A DNA stretch of 64,000 nucleotides from Microbacterium enclense (GTDB lineage Bacteria; Actinomycetota; Actinomycetes; Actinomycetales; Microbacteriaceae). Where the stretch lies: assembly GCF_001456955.1 (NCBI RefSeq), contig NZ_KQ758469.1:126926-190925 (forward strand), in the 5' to 3' direction. The number at the start of each line of letters is the position of its first letter. Within the stretch, counting starts at the first letter, position 1. Below are positions 1-8,033 of the stretch, piece by piece. Made by a program: the position numbers and the translations under genes. Below the pieces are notes generated by a model. It was not told the origin of the DNA. It made no database searches and saw nothing but the letters and a program-made list of their open reading frames with translations.

Positions 1-778
1 TGCCCGAGCCGAGGACGTCGCCCGGAACGACCACGGAGTTGCGCGCGGCGTAAGCCACGAGCTCGGGGAACGGCCAGCCCATGTTCGACACGAGGTCGTG
101 GCCGACCAGCTCGCCGTTCACGAAGAGCTCGGCGCGCACGGCGAGGAAGCCGTCGGCGTCGACGAACGGCTCCAGCTCATCGGCTGTGACGATCCACGGC
201 CCGAGCGTCATCGCGAAGTCCTTGCCCTTCGCGGGCCCGAGCCGCACCTTCATCTCGCGCGACTGCAGATCACGGGCCGACCAGTCGTTCATCACGGTGT
301 AGCCGAAGATGTGGGATGCCGCGGTCTCGGCATCCAGGTTCTCGCCGTCGGAGCCCGGTACGGCGCCGATCACGACGGCGAGCTCGAGCTCCACGTCGAG
401 TCGCCGGGTCTCGGGAATCGCGACGACATCACCGGTCGCCCGGACGGTGTGCGGGTTGGTGAAGTAGAACGTCGGCGCCTCGTACCACTCGGGCACGACC
501 TCGCTCTTGCCGTCGACCGACGCGCTCACGCCCTCGACGTGCTCCTCGAACGCCACGAAGTCCCGGATGGATGCGGGCACGAGGGGAACGAGCAGACGCA
601 CCTCGGCGAGCGGGCGAGCCAGGCTCGTATCGCGGCGCCGGAACAGCTCGCCGGCGGCTTCGAGCCCCTGCGCCAACACCTCGGCCACCCTCAGCCCGTC
701 CGGGAAGGGGATGACCTGGGAGCCGTCGACGAACCCCTCGCCCACGTCGGCACCGTCGGCCCAGCGCGCGATCCTCAC
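1..778 (-). CDS. Fumarylacetoacetate hydrolase family protein (3' end outside window)
   Basis: About 259 residues are visible; the C-terminus runs off the left edge. The fold is that of fumarylacetoacetate hydrolases, which cut or decarboxylate diketo acids made in aromatic ring cleavage and use a metal held by acidic residues. Visible hallmarks are the strand VELELAVVIG (about residue 130) and IFGYTVMNDWSARDLQ (about 165), the usual family core. The start is a GTG at 778 that overlaps the TGA of the amidohydrolase gene (GTGA), so translation is probably coupled. It is the last visible gene of a minus-strand operon starting at 6045 and the second FAH-type enzyme in it, which suggests two successive hydrolytic or decarboxylating steps after extradiol cleavage. 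The exact substrate is not evident. Confidence 0.85.
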   Translation of the reverse strand, partial: MRIARWADGADVGEGFVDGSQVIPFPDGLRVAEVLAQGLEAAGELFRRRDTSLARPLAEVRLLVPLVPASIRDFVAFEEHVEGVSASVDGKSEVVPEWYEAPTFYFTNPHTVRATGDVVAIPETRRLDVELELAVVIGAVPGSDGENLDAETAASHIFGYTVMNDWSARDLQSREMKVRLGPAKGKDFAMTLGPWIVTADELEPFVDADGFLAVRAELFVNGELVGHDLVSNMGWPFPELVAYAARNSVVVPGDVLGSG

Positions 779-1842
779 GCGTGCACCCGGGTGCGCAGCA
801 ACTCGGCCGCATTCGCGCCCAGGATACCGGTCACCTCGGCATCCGACAGTCCCGCGCCCCGCACGAAGGCGACGGGCTCGTCGAGACCCATGTCGAACGG
901 GAAGTCGCTGCCGAGCAGCACCCGGTCGGCTCCCGCCGCCTCGACGAGCCAGCGCAGTGCGCGCTCGTCGTGCACGACGGTGTCGAACCAGATCCTCGAC
1001 AGGTAGGACGAGGGCGCGTGCGCGCAGCCCCGGGCCTCCGGCCGCACCTTCCACGCGCGGTCGGAGCGACCGATGGCCGTCGGCAAGTAGCCGCCGCCGT
1101 GCGCGGCGACGAGACGGAGTTCCGGATGCCGGTCGAGCACGCCCGCGAAGATGACGTGCGACAGCGCGACCGCGTTCTCGGTGGGCTGGCCGACGGTGTT
1201 GGAGAGGTAGAACCGGTCGAGACGCTCATCGAGCGAGCAGCCGAAGGGGTGCAGGAAGACCACCGCGCGCAGCTCGGCCGCTCGCGCCCAGAAGGGCTCG
1301 AGACGTTCGTCGCTCAGCTCGACATCGCCGGCGAACGACGAGATCTCCACTCCCGCGAGACCGCGACCGAGAACGGCGTCGTCGAGCGCGTCGACGGCCA
1401 GGTGCGGGTGCTGCATGGGGACGACTCCGAGGCCGACGAGACGGTCGGGCGCCTGGGCGACATGGTCGGCGATGAGGCGGTTGACCTCGCCCGTCACCCA
1501 CGTCGCGAGTCCCTCGTTCGCCCACGGGTAGAAGTGGTTCGGGGAGGGGCTCACCCACTGACGGTCGACGCCCTGCGCGTTCATTGCCTCGAGGCGCGCG
1601 CGCACGTCGGTCAGGCGCGGGAAGCGCTCGCCGATCATGCGGCCCGAAGCCTGCAGGCTCGCGAGCCCGTTGCGCGTCAGCTCGAGGTCGGCCGCGGCCT
1701 GCACCTCGTCGGGCACGCGGCGTTCGACCTCGGCGTGCAGCCCCGGCATGAGCAGGTGGGCGTGCACGTCGGTGATCTCGCTCGTTCGCGACGCCCCGTG
1801 ATCGCCCGTGACGGGTGCGGTGCCGTCGACGACGCCGGTCAT
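775..1842 (-). CDS. Amidohydrolase family protein, ACMSD-like
   Basis: This 355-residue TIM-barrel protein resembles aminocarboxymuconate-semialdehyde decarboxylase and related non-oxidative decarboxylases. The N-terminal DVHAHL motif (His27, His29) would bind the metal; AAHGGGYLPT and LLGSDFPFDMG near the C-terminus are the later metal and catalytic motifs of the family. The ATG at 1842 overlaps the stop of the flavin monooxygenase gene (ATGA). A longer reading frame extends further upstream but would run deep into that gene, so the short start is preferred. In an operon with an extradiol dioxygenase and two FAH proteins, a decarboxylase or hydrolase acting on a semialdehyde ring-cleavage product is the natural reading, but the substrate is inferred only. 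Confidence 0.85.
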   Translation of the reverse strand: MTGVVDGTAPVTGDHGASRTSEITDVHAHLLMPGLHAEVERRVPDEVQAAADLELTRNGLASLQASGRMIGERFPRLTDVRARLEAMNAQGVDRQWVSPSPNHFYPWANEGLATWVTGEVNRLIADHVAQAPDRLVGLGVVPMQHPHLAVDALDDAVLGRGLAGVEISSFAGDVELSDERLEPFWARAAELRAVVFLHPFGCSLDERLDRFYLSNTVGQPTENAVALSHVIFAGVLDRHPELRLVAAHGGGYLPTAIGRSDRAWKVRPEARGCAHAPSSYLSRIWFDTVVHDERALRWLVEAAGADRVLLGSDFPFDMGLDEPVAFVRGAGLSDAEVTGILGANAAELLRTRVHA

Positions 1843-2972
1843 GCGCGGGCCGCCGTCAGCTGCGCCACACCGAACATCAGGCCGCCCATGTCGGCGTCGC
1901 GGACGCCGTCGAGCTGCCACTGGCCGAGCTGCACCGAGGCGTCGACGATGGCCTTCGCCCGCGCCACCCGGCGCTCGTGGAACGCGTCCCACAGCGCCTG
2001 GTCGACGGCATCCCGTGTCACCAGCAGCTCACTCAGCACCGCCGCGTCTTCGAGGCCCTGCGCCGCGCCCTGCGCGATGGTGGGCGGGCAGCTGTGGGCG
2101 GCGTCGCCGATGACCACGGCGCGACCGCGGTTCCAGGGGGCCTCGACGAGGTGCCGGGTGAACCACGTGTAGTTCGCGTCGGCGCCGGCCTCGATGTCGG
2201 CGCGGATGTGGTTCCACGGACCGTCGTACGCGCGCGACTGCTCGACCATGATGCGCCGGGCCTCGTCGGGCGAGACGTGCGAGCGGTCCTGCGCGGCCTC
2301 GACGAGGAAGGCGTACATCGTGTCGTCGCCCGTGGGCGTGTAGCCCGCGATGTACATCGGGCCGCCGTAGTAGAGCTCGCTGCGGTCGACGTCGGGGGGC
2401 AGGGACACGAAGGTGCGCCAGATGCCCATCCCGGTCTGCTCGGGGCTGACCTGGATGCCGATCATCTCGCGCACGGCCGAGTGAAGGCCGTCGGCGCCGA
2501 CGAGGAGGTCGAAGGTGCCCGCGGGCTGCCCGTCGACCTCGACCGCGACGGTGTCGTCGGTCTGCGAGACGCCCGTGACGCGGGTGCCGAAGTGCACGCG
2601 CGCGCCCGACCGCTCGGCTTCGGCCAGCAGGATCCGGGCCAAGTCGGGCCGTGACATCCCCATCGTGGAGGGGTAGTCGGGGCCGCCGGTCTTGAGGTCG
2701 GGCAGGGCCGCGACGACCGGGGCTCCCGGTCCCGGGGCACGCAGGTTGAGCCCCTCGAAGGCCTTGCCCGCGGCCGCGACCTCGTCCCAGACGCCGAGCT
2801 CGTCGAAGACGCGCAGAGCGTTGCCCTGCAGGGTGATGCCCGAGCCGCGCGTGGTGAGCGCGGGCTGGGCGTCGTAGAGATCGACCTCGACACCGGCCTT
2901 CGCGAGGAAGATGGCGGTGGCCAGGCCCGCGACGCCGGCTCCGGCGATCGCGACTTTCTGAACGGCGGTCAT
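1839..2972 (-). CDS. FAD-dependent aromatic monooxygenase
   Basis: A 377-residue class A flavin monooxygenase. The N-terminal GAGVAGLATAIFLAKAG is the FAD-binding Rossmann motif (about residues 10-26), LLVGADGLHSAVRE is the internal DG motif, and GDAAHSCPPTIAQGAAQGLEDA carries the GD motif that contacts the FAD ribityl chain. Such enzymes hydroxylate phenolic rings with NAD(P)H and oxygen. It lies 31 bp after the cyclase gene and overlaps the next gene by 4 bases. Its place in an operon that begins with an extradiol dioxygenase suggests that it makes the catecholic or hydroquinone-type ring substrate. A small hairpin covers its ribosome binding site (see 2975-2992). Confidence 0.88.
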   Translation of the reverse strand: MTAVQKVAIAGAGVAGLATAIFLAKAGVEVDLYDAQPALTTRGSGITLQGNALRVFDELGVWDEVAAAGKAFEGLNLRAPGPGAPVVAALPDLKTGGPDYPSTMGMSRPDLARILLAEAERSGARVHFGTRVTGVSQTDDTVAVEVDGQPAGTFDLLVGADGLHSAVREMIGIQVSPEQTGMGIWRTFVSLPPDVDRSELYYGGPMYIAGYTPTGDDTMYAFLVEAAQDRSHVSPDEARRIMVEQSRAYDGPWNHIRADIEAGADANYTWFTRHLVEAPWNRGRAVVIGDAAHSCPPTIAQGAAQGLEDAAVLSELLVTRDAVDQALWDAFHERRVARAKAIVDASVQLGQWQLDGVRDADMGGLMFGVAQLTAARA

Positions 2973-2974
2973 GT

Positions 2975-2992
2975 CAGAACCTCTCTGTTCTG
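2975..2992 (-). promoter_or_regulatory. Small hairpin over the ribosome binding site of the flavin monooxygenase
   Basis: Six-base arms CAGAAC and GTTCTG flank a six-base loop just upstream of the ATG at 2972. On the mRNA the loop and right arm contain the GAGAGG that serves as Shine-Dalgarno sequence. It could tune translation of this internal operon gene or be chance; there is no U-tract, so it is not a terminator. Confidence 0.3.
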
Positions 2993-3003
2993 GGGGACGG
3001 GGG

Positions 3004-4053
3004 TTAGAGAAGGGCCAGCGGGTTCACCGGGGAGCCGACGGCACCGGTGATGGGCAACGGCGGAGCCGCGAGGAAGAACTCCCAGCGTCGCGCATCGGCG
3101 CAGGCCGAGGCGAGGGCGTCCAGATTCCACATCTCGCCGATGGTGAGCCCGAGGTTGGGGATGACGACCTGGTGCAACGGCTGGAACGCCGGCACGTCGA
3201 ACTCGTTCGGCCGCACCTCGAACCCCCACGTGTCGGTCGCGATCGCGGCGATCTCGGTACGGTGCAGCCACCCGGCCGTCGTGAGCGAGAGGCCGGGAGC
3301 GGGACCCCCGGCGTAGTCGCCCCAGCCCTCTCGGTGAGCGCGCGTGTAGTGGCCGGTGCGCACGAGCACGATGTCGCCGCGCGACACCTCGACGCCCTCG
3401 GCCGCGGCGCAGGCCTCGAGATCGGCGACGGTGATCGCGTACCCGTCGGCGAGCTCACCCGTGTCCGGCGCGAGGTGGCGGCCCATGTCGAGCAGCACCC
3501 CGCGCGAGACGATGACGGATGCCGCGTGCTCGATGCCGGTGACCAGGTCGCCGTCGCTCGTGACGACGTCTCCCGCGCGCCGGCCGTTCCACGCGAAGCC
3601 GTGGTCGAAGATGTGGCCCAGGCCGTCCCACTGCGTGGAGCACTGCAGCGGCATCGAGATGACGTCATCCGCCCCGCCGATGCCGTGCGGGAATCCCTGA
3701 TTGCCGCGCTCGGCATCCGTTCCCGTGTCGGTCATCGTGTGCACCGGGTTGGTGCGTCGACGCCAGCCCTTTTGCGGCCCGTCGGTGTCGAAACGCTGCG
3801 AGAGCGAGATGGAGACGCCGTCGCGCACGAGGGCGGCGGCCTGACGGCGCTTGTCGGCGTCGATGAAGTTGAGCGTTCCGAGCACGTCGTCCTCGCCCCA
3901 CCGCCCCCAATTGCGGTAGGCCTCGGCGCGCGCGGCGATCTCGGTCTCGGGGTTTTGACGGTCGAGATCGGCCGGGTCCTCCGACGGCAGGAATTCCTGG
4001 GCGTCGGGTCCCTGAGCCTGTCGAAGGGGTCCCTGAGCCTGTCGAAGGGTCAC
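3004..4053 (-). CDS. Cyclase family protein (kynurenine formamidase-like hydrolase)
   Basis: A 349-residue member of the metal-dependent cyclase family, which hydrolyses amides or lactone-like bonds. The family metal motif (usually HxGTHxDxxxH) appears here as QCSTQWDGLGH, so two of the usual histidines are glutamines while Asp and the last His remain. The start is a GTG at 4053 overlapping the TGA of the preceding FAH gene. This start lies in a tandem REP-like repeat, so the first 16 residues read as repeat-encoded VTLRQAQGP followed by LRQAQGP before the conserved protein begins near DAQEFLP. No better start is seen between the repeat and the conserved part. In context it probably hydrolyses an intermediate of ring cleavage. 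Confidence 0.8.
   Translation of the reverse strand: MTLRQAQGPLRQAQGPDAQEFLPSEDPADLDRQNPETEIAARAEAYRNWGRWGEDDVLGTLNFIDADKRRQAAALVRDGVSISLSQRFDTDGPQKGWRRRTNPVHTMTDTGTDAERGNQGFPHGIGGADDVISMPLQCSTQWDGLGHIFDHGFAWNGRRAGDVVTSDGDLVTGIEHAASVIVSRGVLLDMGRHLAPDTGELADGYAITVADLEACAAAEGVEVSRGDIVLVRTGHYTRAHREGWGDYAGGPAPGLSLTTAGWLHRTEIAAIATDTWGFEVRPNEFDVPAFQPLHQVVIPNLGLTIGEMWNLDALASACADARRWEFFLAAPPLPITGAVGSPVNPLALL
4006..4049. repeat. Tandem pair of REP-like repeats at a gene junction (copy 1 of 3)
   Basis: Two head-to-tail copies of GGGTCCCTGAGCCTGTCGAA, about 20 bp apart. The same pair occurs at 16192-16236 and 19623-19666. At all three sites the repeat ends exactly at the stop of one minus-strand gene and the overlapping start of the next, so it is translated into an N-terminal RQAQGP-type tail. 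Confidence 0.9.
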
Positions 4054-4994
4054 GACGCCTCCCCCACGCACCGCACGACCTGCGTGCCCAGCGCGCCGAT
4101 CGTCGCCGTCATGACGTCGCCGTCGCGGAGGAACCTCTTCCAGTGCTGCCCGTTGCCCGCGGGACTCCCGGTCAGCAGCAGGTCGCCGGGCAGCAGCGGG
4201 TGCGTCTGCGATGCGGCCGAGACGAGCGCCGGCACATCGAAGAGCAGGTCGGAGGTGTTGGCATCCTGCATCACCTGTCCGTTCAACTCGAGGCGCACGT
4301 CGGTGTCGGCCGGGTCGACGAAGCGCGCGGGCACGAGCAGAGGCCCCGTCGGCAGGAATCCGGGCGCGTTCTTCGCGCGGTACCAGTCGGTGCCGATCTC
4401 TTTCATGTCCTTGCGGAACACGAGGTCGCGCGTGGTGATGTCGTTGACGATGGTGTACCCGGCGACGTGGTCGAGCGCCTCCTCGCGCGACACGCGGAAG
4501 GCTTCCTTGCCGATCACGACGGCGAGCTCGAGCTCCCAGTCGTGCACGTCGCTGTAGCCCGGCAGCACGAGCGGCACGTCGTCGCCCACCACGCATGCCG
4601 GGAGCCCGATGAAGAAGTACGGCTCTCCGCTGCGGGCGCGCTCGTCCATCATGTCGGCGGCGAATGCGCGCGCCTCTTCGGGAGTACGGTCGGTGTTCTG
4701 CGTCAGGCCCGCGGCCACGAGCTGGATGACGTGCTCGCGGTAGTTGGCCCCGGTCTGCAGCACCTGCCGCGGCTCGACCGGCGCGGTGACGGTCACGTCG
4801 GAGAGCGGATGCCACGCGGCCGGCGCGTCCACCAGTGCGGCGATCCGATCCCAGTCGGGGTCGGAGAGGAAGTCGTTCAGACCCCCGCCCAGCTCGTCGG
4901 CGTCGAGCGGGCGGACGCGGTCGCCGGCCACGAGGCCGACGCGCACGGCATCCCCGTCGCGATAGCGGGCGAGTGCGTACGGTGCGGTGGTCAT
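4050..4994 (-). CDS. Fumarylacetoacetate hydrolase family protein
   Basis: 314 residues, complete. A short N-terminal domain is followed by the FAH catalytic core: VHDWELELAVVIGKEAFR (about 175), GYTIVNDITTRDLVFRKDMKEIG and LLTGSPAGNG near the C-terminus. The acidic residues of WELELAV form the metal site known in the family, whose members hydrolyse or decarboxylate acylpyruvates and 2-hydroxyhexadienedioates. The ATG at 4994 follows GAGAGGAA at good spacing, 34 bp after the dioxygenase gene. Its stop overlaps the start of the cyclase gene. It is the first of two FAH enzymes in this operon; the other runs off the left edge. Confidence 0.88.
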   Translation of the reverse strand: MTTAPYALARYRDGDAVRVGLVAGDRVRPLDADELGGGLNDFLSDPDWDRIAALVDAPAAWHPLSDVTVTAPVEPRQVLQTGANYREHVIQLVAAGLTQNTDRTPEEARAFAADMMDERARSGEPYFFIGLPACVVGDDVPLVLPGYSDVHDWELELAVVIGKEAFRVSREEALDHVAGYTIVNDITTRDLVFRKDMKEIGTDWYRAKNAPGFLPTGPLLVPARFVDPADTDVRLELNGQVMQDANTSDLLFDVPALVSAASQTHPLLPGDLLLTGSPAGNGQHWKRFLRDGDVMTATIGALGTQVVRCVGEAS

Positions 4995-5028
4995 GGTGTT
5001 CCTCTCGTTCCCCGACCGGGATCGCCGG

Positions 5029-6045
5029 TCAGCCCCGGCCCTGGACGGCGTAGGGGTTGAGCAGGGCGTCCTTGATCTCGTCGGGCACGCCCTCTTCGGT
5101 GGCGCTGGGGCCGTCGGCGGGCGGGAACGACTCGGTCATCGACATCGGCATGGCGCCGTTGCGGTACATGTTGTTCGAGCCCAGCGAGGGCTTCCAGGTG
5201 TTGGCCTCCCAGTCGGGCACGTAGTTGCGGTAGCCGCCGGTGTTCAGCTCGATGCGCAGGCTCGAGGGCTCGCGGTAGTAGAGGAAGGTCTGCTCGCCGA
5301 TGCCGTGGATGTTGGGGCCGTACTCGATCGGCACACCGTTCTCCATGAGCGTGTCGGCGGCGATGAGCAGCTCCTCGCGGGTGTCGACCCAGAAGGCGTA
5401 GTGGTTGATGCGGCCGGCGCGGGTCGAGCCGTCGAGCACGACGCCGAGGTCGTGCGACTTCTCATTGGTGGTGAGCACCGAGAACACCGAGATCGGCGCT
5501 TCGTCGAGCACGGTGCGCGCCATGAAGCGGAAGCCGAGCGTGTCGACGTACCACTGCACGAACGCGTCGACGTCGTTGGCCGCGACCGTGACGTGGTCGA
5601 GCTGGCGCGGGGCACCCGCGACGGGGCTGCGCTTCTCGGGGCGGTCGGGGTAGATCGAAGCGGTGTGCGGCTGGGCGCGGTGACGCTCGACGTCCCAGTG
5701 CAGGGTCATGTTGTGTCCCTGCGGGCCCGTGAAGCGGAACGCGCGACCGATGCCGCGGCCCTCGAACCATTCGCCCTCGACGCCGGCGGCCTGGACGCGC
5801 TTCGCCGCCTCCTCCAGGGCCTCGGCCGACGAGGTACGCCAGGCCATGGTCTCGAGGGCGGGCTCGTCGCCCTTCGCGACGACCACGGAGTACGCGTAGT
5901 AGTCACCCCAGCAGCGGAGGTAGACGCGGTCGTCTTCACGAGCGACCTCGGTCAGCCCCACCTGGTTGACGTAGAAGTCCACCGAGGCCTCGACATCAGG
6001 AGTCGTGATCGCGACGAACGACAGATGAGAGAGAAGCTTGATCAT
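5029..6045 (-). CDS. Extradiol ring-cleavage dioxygenase (VOC family, type I)
   Basis: 338 residues forming two vicinal-oxygen-chelate domains, the layout of type I catechol 2,3-dioxygenases, which open a catecholic ring next to the hydroxyls with Fe(II) and oxygen. The C-terminal domain keeps the three metal ligands: His151 (QLDHVTVAAND), His215 (RINHYAFWV) and Glu266 (LRIELNTGGYRNY). The N-terminal domain starts with LLSHLSFVAITTPD and looks structural. The ATG at 6045 has an AAAGGA ribosome site 7 bases upstream; a longer frame to 6090 has no such site. It is the first gene of the operon, with a CCGAC-N4-GTCGG operator candidate 50 bp upstream. The aglycone ring it acts on cannot be told from sequence. 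Confidence 0.87.
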   Translation of the reverse strand: MIKLLSHLSFVAITTPDVEASVDFYVNQVGLTEVAREDDRVYLRCWGDYYAYSVVVAKGDEPALETMAWRTSSAEALEEAAKRVQAAGVEGEWFEGRGIGRAFRFTGPQGHNMTLHWDVERHRAQPHTASIYPDRPEKRSPVAGAPRQLDHVTVAANDVDAFVQWYVDTLGFRFMARTVLDEAPISVFSVLTTNEKSHDLGVVLDGSTRAGRINHYAFWVDTREELLIAADTLMENGVPIEYGPNIHGIGEQTFLYYREPSSLRIELNTGGYRNYVPDWEANTWKPSLGSNNMYRNGAMPMSMTESFPPADGPSATEEGVPDEIKDALLNPYAVQGRG

Positions 6046-6093
6046 CTTCGATCCTTTCGGTGAATCGGGTCGTTCCGACTCTTCTTCCACTAT

Positions 6094-6107
6094 CCGACCG
6101 AAGTCGG
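6094..6107. promoter_or_regulatory. Operator candidate CCGAC-N4-GTCGG upstream of the extradiol operon
   Basis: Perfect five-base arms CCGAC and GTCGG with spacer CGAA, followed by TAT, lie 49 bp upstream of the dioxygenase start. The same arrangement with spacer ATTA, also followed by TAT, lies at 9426-9439 before the first DUF6379 operon. The remainder of 6046-6192 shows no gene. Confidence 0.5.
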
Positions 6108-6192
6108 TATCAGGGAACCCGATCCTGTGGATGCCGAGTATCGGCGTGGCTGATCCGGACGCCCCGCCGAGCGCGTTCGACCACCGGAACGG

Positions 6193-6930
6193 TCACCGGG
6201 ACGGGTGCCGGAGGACAGCGTCGTCGGCCGCGAGCTCGGCGAGGTCGCTCACGGCGGCGCCCGCCTCCGTGGCATCCAAGATCCGGCGCAGCGCGAGACG
6301 CTCGGGCGACTCGCGACGCACGGGCCGGATGCGGCGACCCTCCTCATCGTCGAACGCCACCTCCGGGAGCGGGGAGGCGGAGTCGACGCGCACCTCGAGA
6401 CGCCGCGTCCCCAGCGCCGTGGCTGTCAGCGCGCCGCCCACTCCGCCGCCGATCGCTCGCGTCACGCTGACGCCGACGCCGCCCGGACCGCGCAGGGCCA
6501 GGGTCGTGGCCGCCGTCGCATCGGCACGGTCGACGACGCTCAGCGGGCCACCGGCGAGAACCCGCGCCCACCCGACGGCGTCGCGGAGGAGGGCCGCGGC
6601 ATCCGTCCGCCCTCCCCAGGCGTCGATCACGATGTGACGGAGGGCGAGGGCCTCCGCGCCCGCGTCGGCGACGATGTCGGCACGAAGGCGGCGACGGACC
6701 ACGGCGACCGGCACCCCGATCGCGGCGAGCCGATCGTGCGCAGCGACGGGTGCCGGGTCGGGCTCGTCGACGACGAAGGCCGACGCGTCGACGAGGCGCT
6801 CCCACCAGGCGCCGCGGCCCTCGACCACGCGGATCGCCTCGACGCCGGTACCGGGGCGCACTCGCGGGGCAAGCTCGGCCGTCGCCGCCCGGTAGGCGGC
6901 GAGGTCGGTCCACACCTCGCGCGGGGTCAT
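6193..6930 (-). CDS. Hypothetical protein, partner of Gfo/Idh oxidoreductase
   Basis: 245 residues; I do not recognise a family. It is rich in Ala, Arg and Asp with alternating strand and helix character (for example LALRHIVIDAWGG at about 90), a glycine-rich RAIGGGVGG stretch (about 155) and no signal peptide or membrane segment. The ATG at 6930 overlaps the stop of the Gfo/Idh gene (ATGA), so the two are co-translated and probably act together. The paired gene and the neighbouring ROK regulator suggest a role in sugar or polyol metabolism, but no function is claimed. Confidence 0.7.
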   Translation of the reverse strand: MTPREVWTDLAAYRAATAELAPRVRPGTGVEAIRVVEGRGAWWERLVDASAFVVDEPDPAPVAAHDRLAAIGVPVAVVRRRLRADIVADAGAEALALRHIVIDAWGGRTDAAALLRDAVGWARVLAGGPLSVVDRADATAATTLALRGPGGVGVSVTRAIGGGVGGALTATALGTRRLEVRVDSASPLPEVAFDDEEGRRIRPVRRESPERLALRRILDATEAGAAVSDLAELAADDAVLRHPSR

Positions 6931-8033
6931 CGCGCGCCCCCGTCTCGCACGACTCCCTCGCGTTCGGCTCCGTCGCGCGCTGTTCCCTTGCGCACGGCTC
7001 CCTCGCGCACGGCGTCGGCCGCGGCGTCGGCGATCGCCGTCACGAACGCGGCATCGGCGCGCAGCTCGTCGTACTCCATGGCCGCCTCCCCGCGCAGCAG
7101 CGCCGCGAGGGCGCGCCACTCCACCTCGTAGCCGTCGCGCCGGTCGATCGGGTAGACGGTCTGCACGCCCTGCGCATCTCGCACGGTGGTGCGCGCGCCC
7201 CCGACGTGGACGAAGGGAGGCGGGAACTCGACCTCGACCCGCGCGCCGGCGGTCGTCACGCTCACACGCCACAGCGAATCCGCTCCCTCGGGCAGCATCA
7301 CCGTCGTGAACCGCACGAGCGCACCGTTCGCGCGCAGCGCGAGATCGAACCCGACGGGCGGCACGGGCCGCGCCCACACCAGCTCGGGCGTCGCGGGTAC
7401 GAGGTCGCGCACGAGCGGCAGGTCGTGCACGCCGAGTCCCGCGACGAGCTGCCGCACGACCGCGGCACTCTGCTCGGGGTCGTCGAGGTCGAGGGGCGGC
7501 CGGCTCGGGGTTGTGCCTGCCGGCAGCGGCTCCGCCATCGTGAGCGCGTGATAGCGGTCGTTGGGCGAGAGGCACAGCGTCACGGTGACCGCCGAGATGC
7601 GACCGTCGAGAGCGCTCAGATGGTGCGTCGCCCGCCCCCATGCCGGATCGAAGAGATGGTTCGTGCCGACCACGAGCAGGGCGCCGACCGCGGCGCACTC
7701 CTCCACGAGTCGATCGGCTTCCTCCGCGGTGTCGGCGAGGGGCTTCTCGCAGAAGATGGCGCGCCGGCCGGCCGCGAGTGCGGCGCGCACGTGGTCCGCG
7801 TGCAGGGACGGCGGACTGCACACGGCGACGACGTCGACATCGGGGTCGGCGAGCAGCGCGTCGAGCCCCGTGGACGCGCGGGCACCGAAGCGCTCCGCGA
7901 TCATCGCCGCTCGTCCGCTGCCGGCGTCGCTGACGTGCACCAGACGGAAGTCGCCGCCGACGCGCGCCAGGGTGGGCGCGTGCAACGCCGCCACACCGGG
8001 CCCCGATCCGATGATGCCCACGCCCCACGTCAT
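6927..8033 (-). CDS. Gfo/Idh/MocA family oxidoreductase
   Basis: 368 residues. GVGIIGSGPGVAALHAPTL at the N-terminus is the dinucleotide-binding motif and IFCEKPLADTAEEAD (about residue 95) carries the family EKP motif with the catalytic lysine. Members oxidise or reduce sugars, inositols and keto-sugars with NAD(P). The ATG at 8033 gives the correct N-terminal strand; the longer frame to 8177 would cross the divergent promoter. It is transcribed away from the ROK regulator and is followed by an overlapping unknown gene. In this locus it may reduce or oxidise a 3-keto sugar, as proposed for similar genes in C-glycoside clusters. Confidence 0.88.
   Translation of the reverse strand: MTWGVGIIGSGPGVAALHAPTLARVGGDFRLVHVSDAGSGRAAMIAERFGARASTGLDALLADPDVDVVAVCSPPSLHADHVRAALAAGRRAIFCEKPLADTAEEADRLVEECAAVGALLVVGTNHLFDPAWGRATHHLSALDGRISAVTVTLCLSPNDRYHALTMAEPLPAGTTPSRPPLDLDDPEQSAAVVRQLVAGLGVHDLPLVRDLVPATPELVWARPVPPVGFDLALRANGALVRFTTVMLPEGADSLWRVSVTTAGARVEVEFPPPFVHVGGARTTVRDAQGVQTVYPIDRRDGYEVEWRALAALLRGEAAMEYDELRADAAFVTAIADAAADAVREGAVRKGTARDGAEREGVVRDGGAR

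Noticed and set aside
98..2654. Long plus-strand open frames opposite the minus-strand operon
   Set aside because: They are antisense to well-conserved genes, are Arg/Gly/Pro/His-rich and show no family motif; typical of GC-rich DNA.
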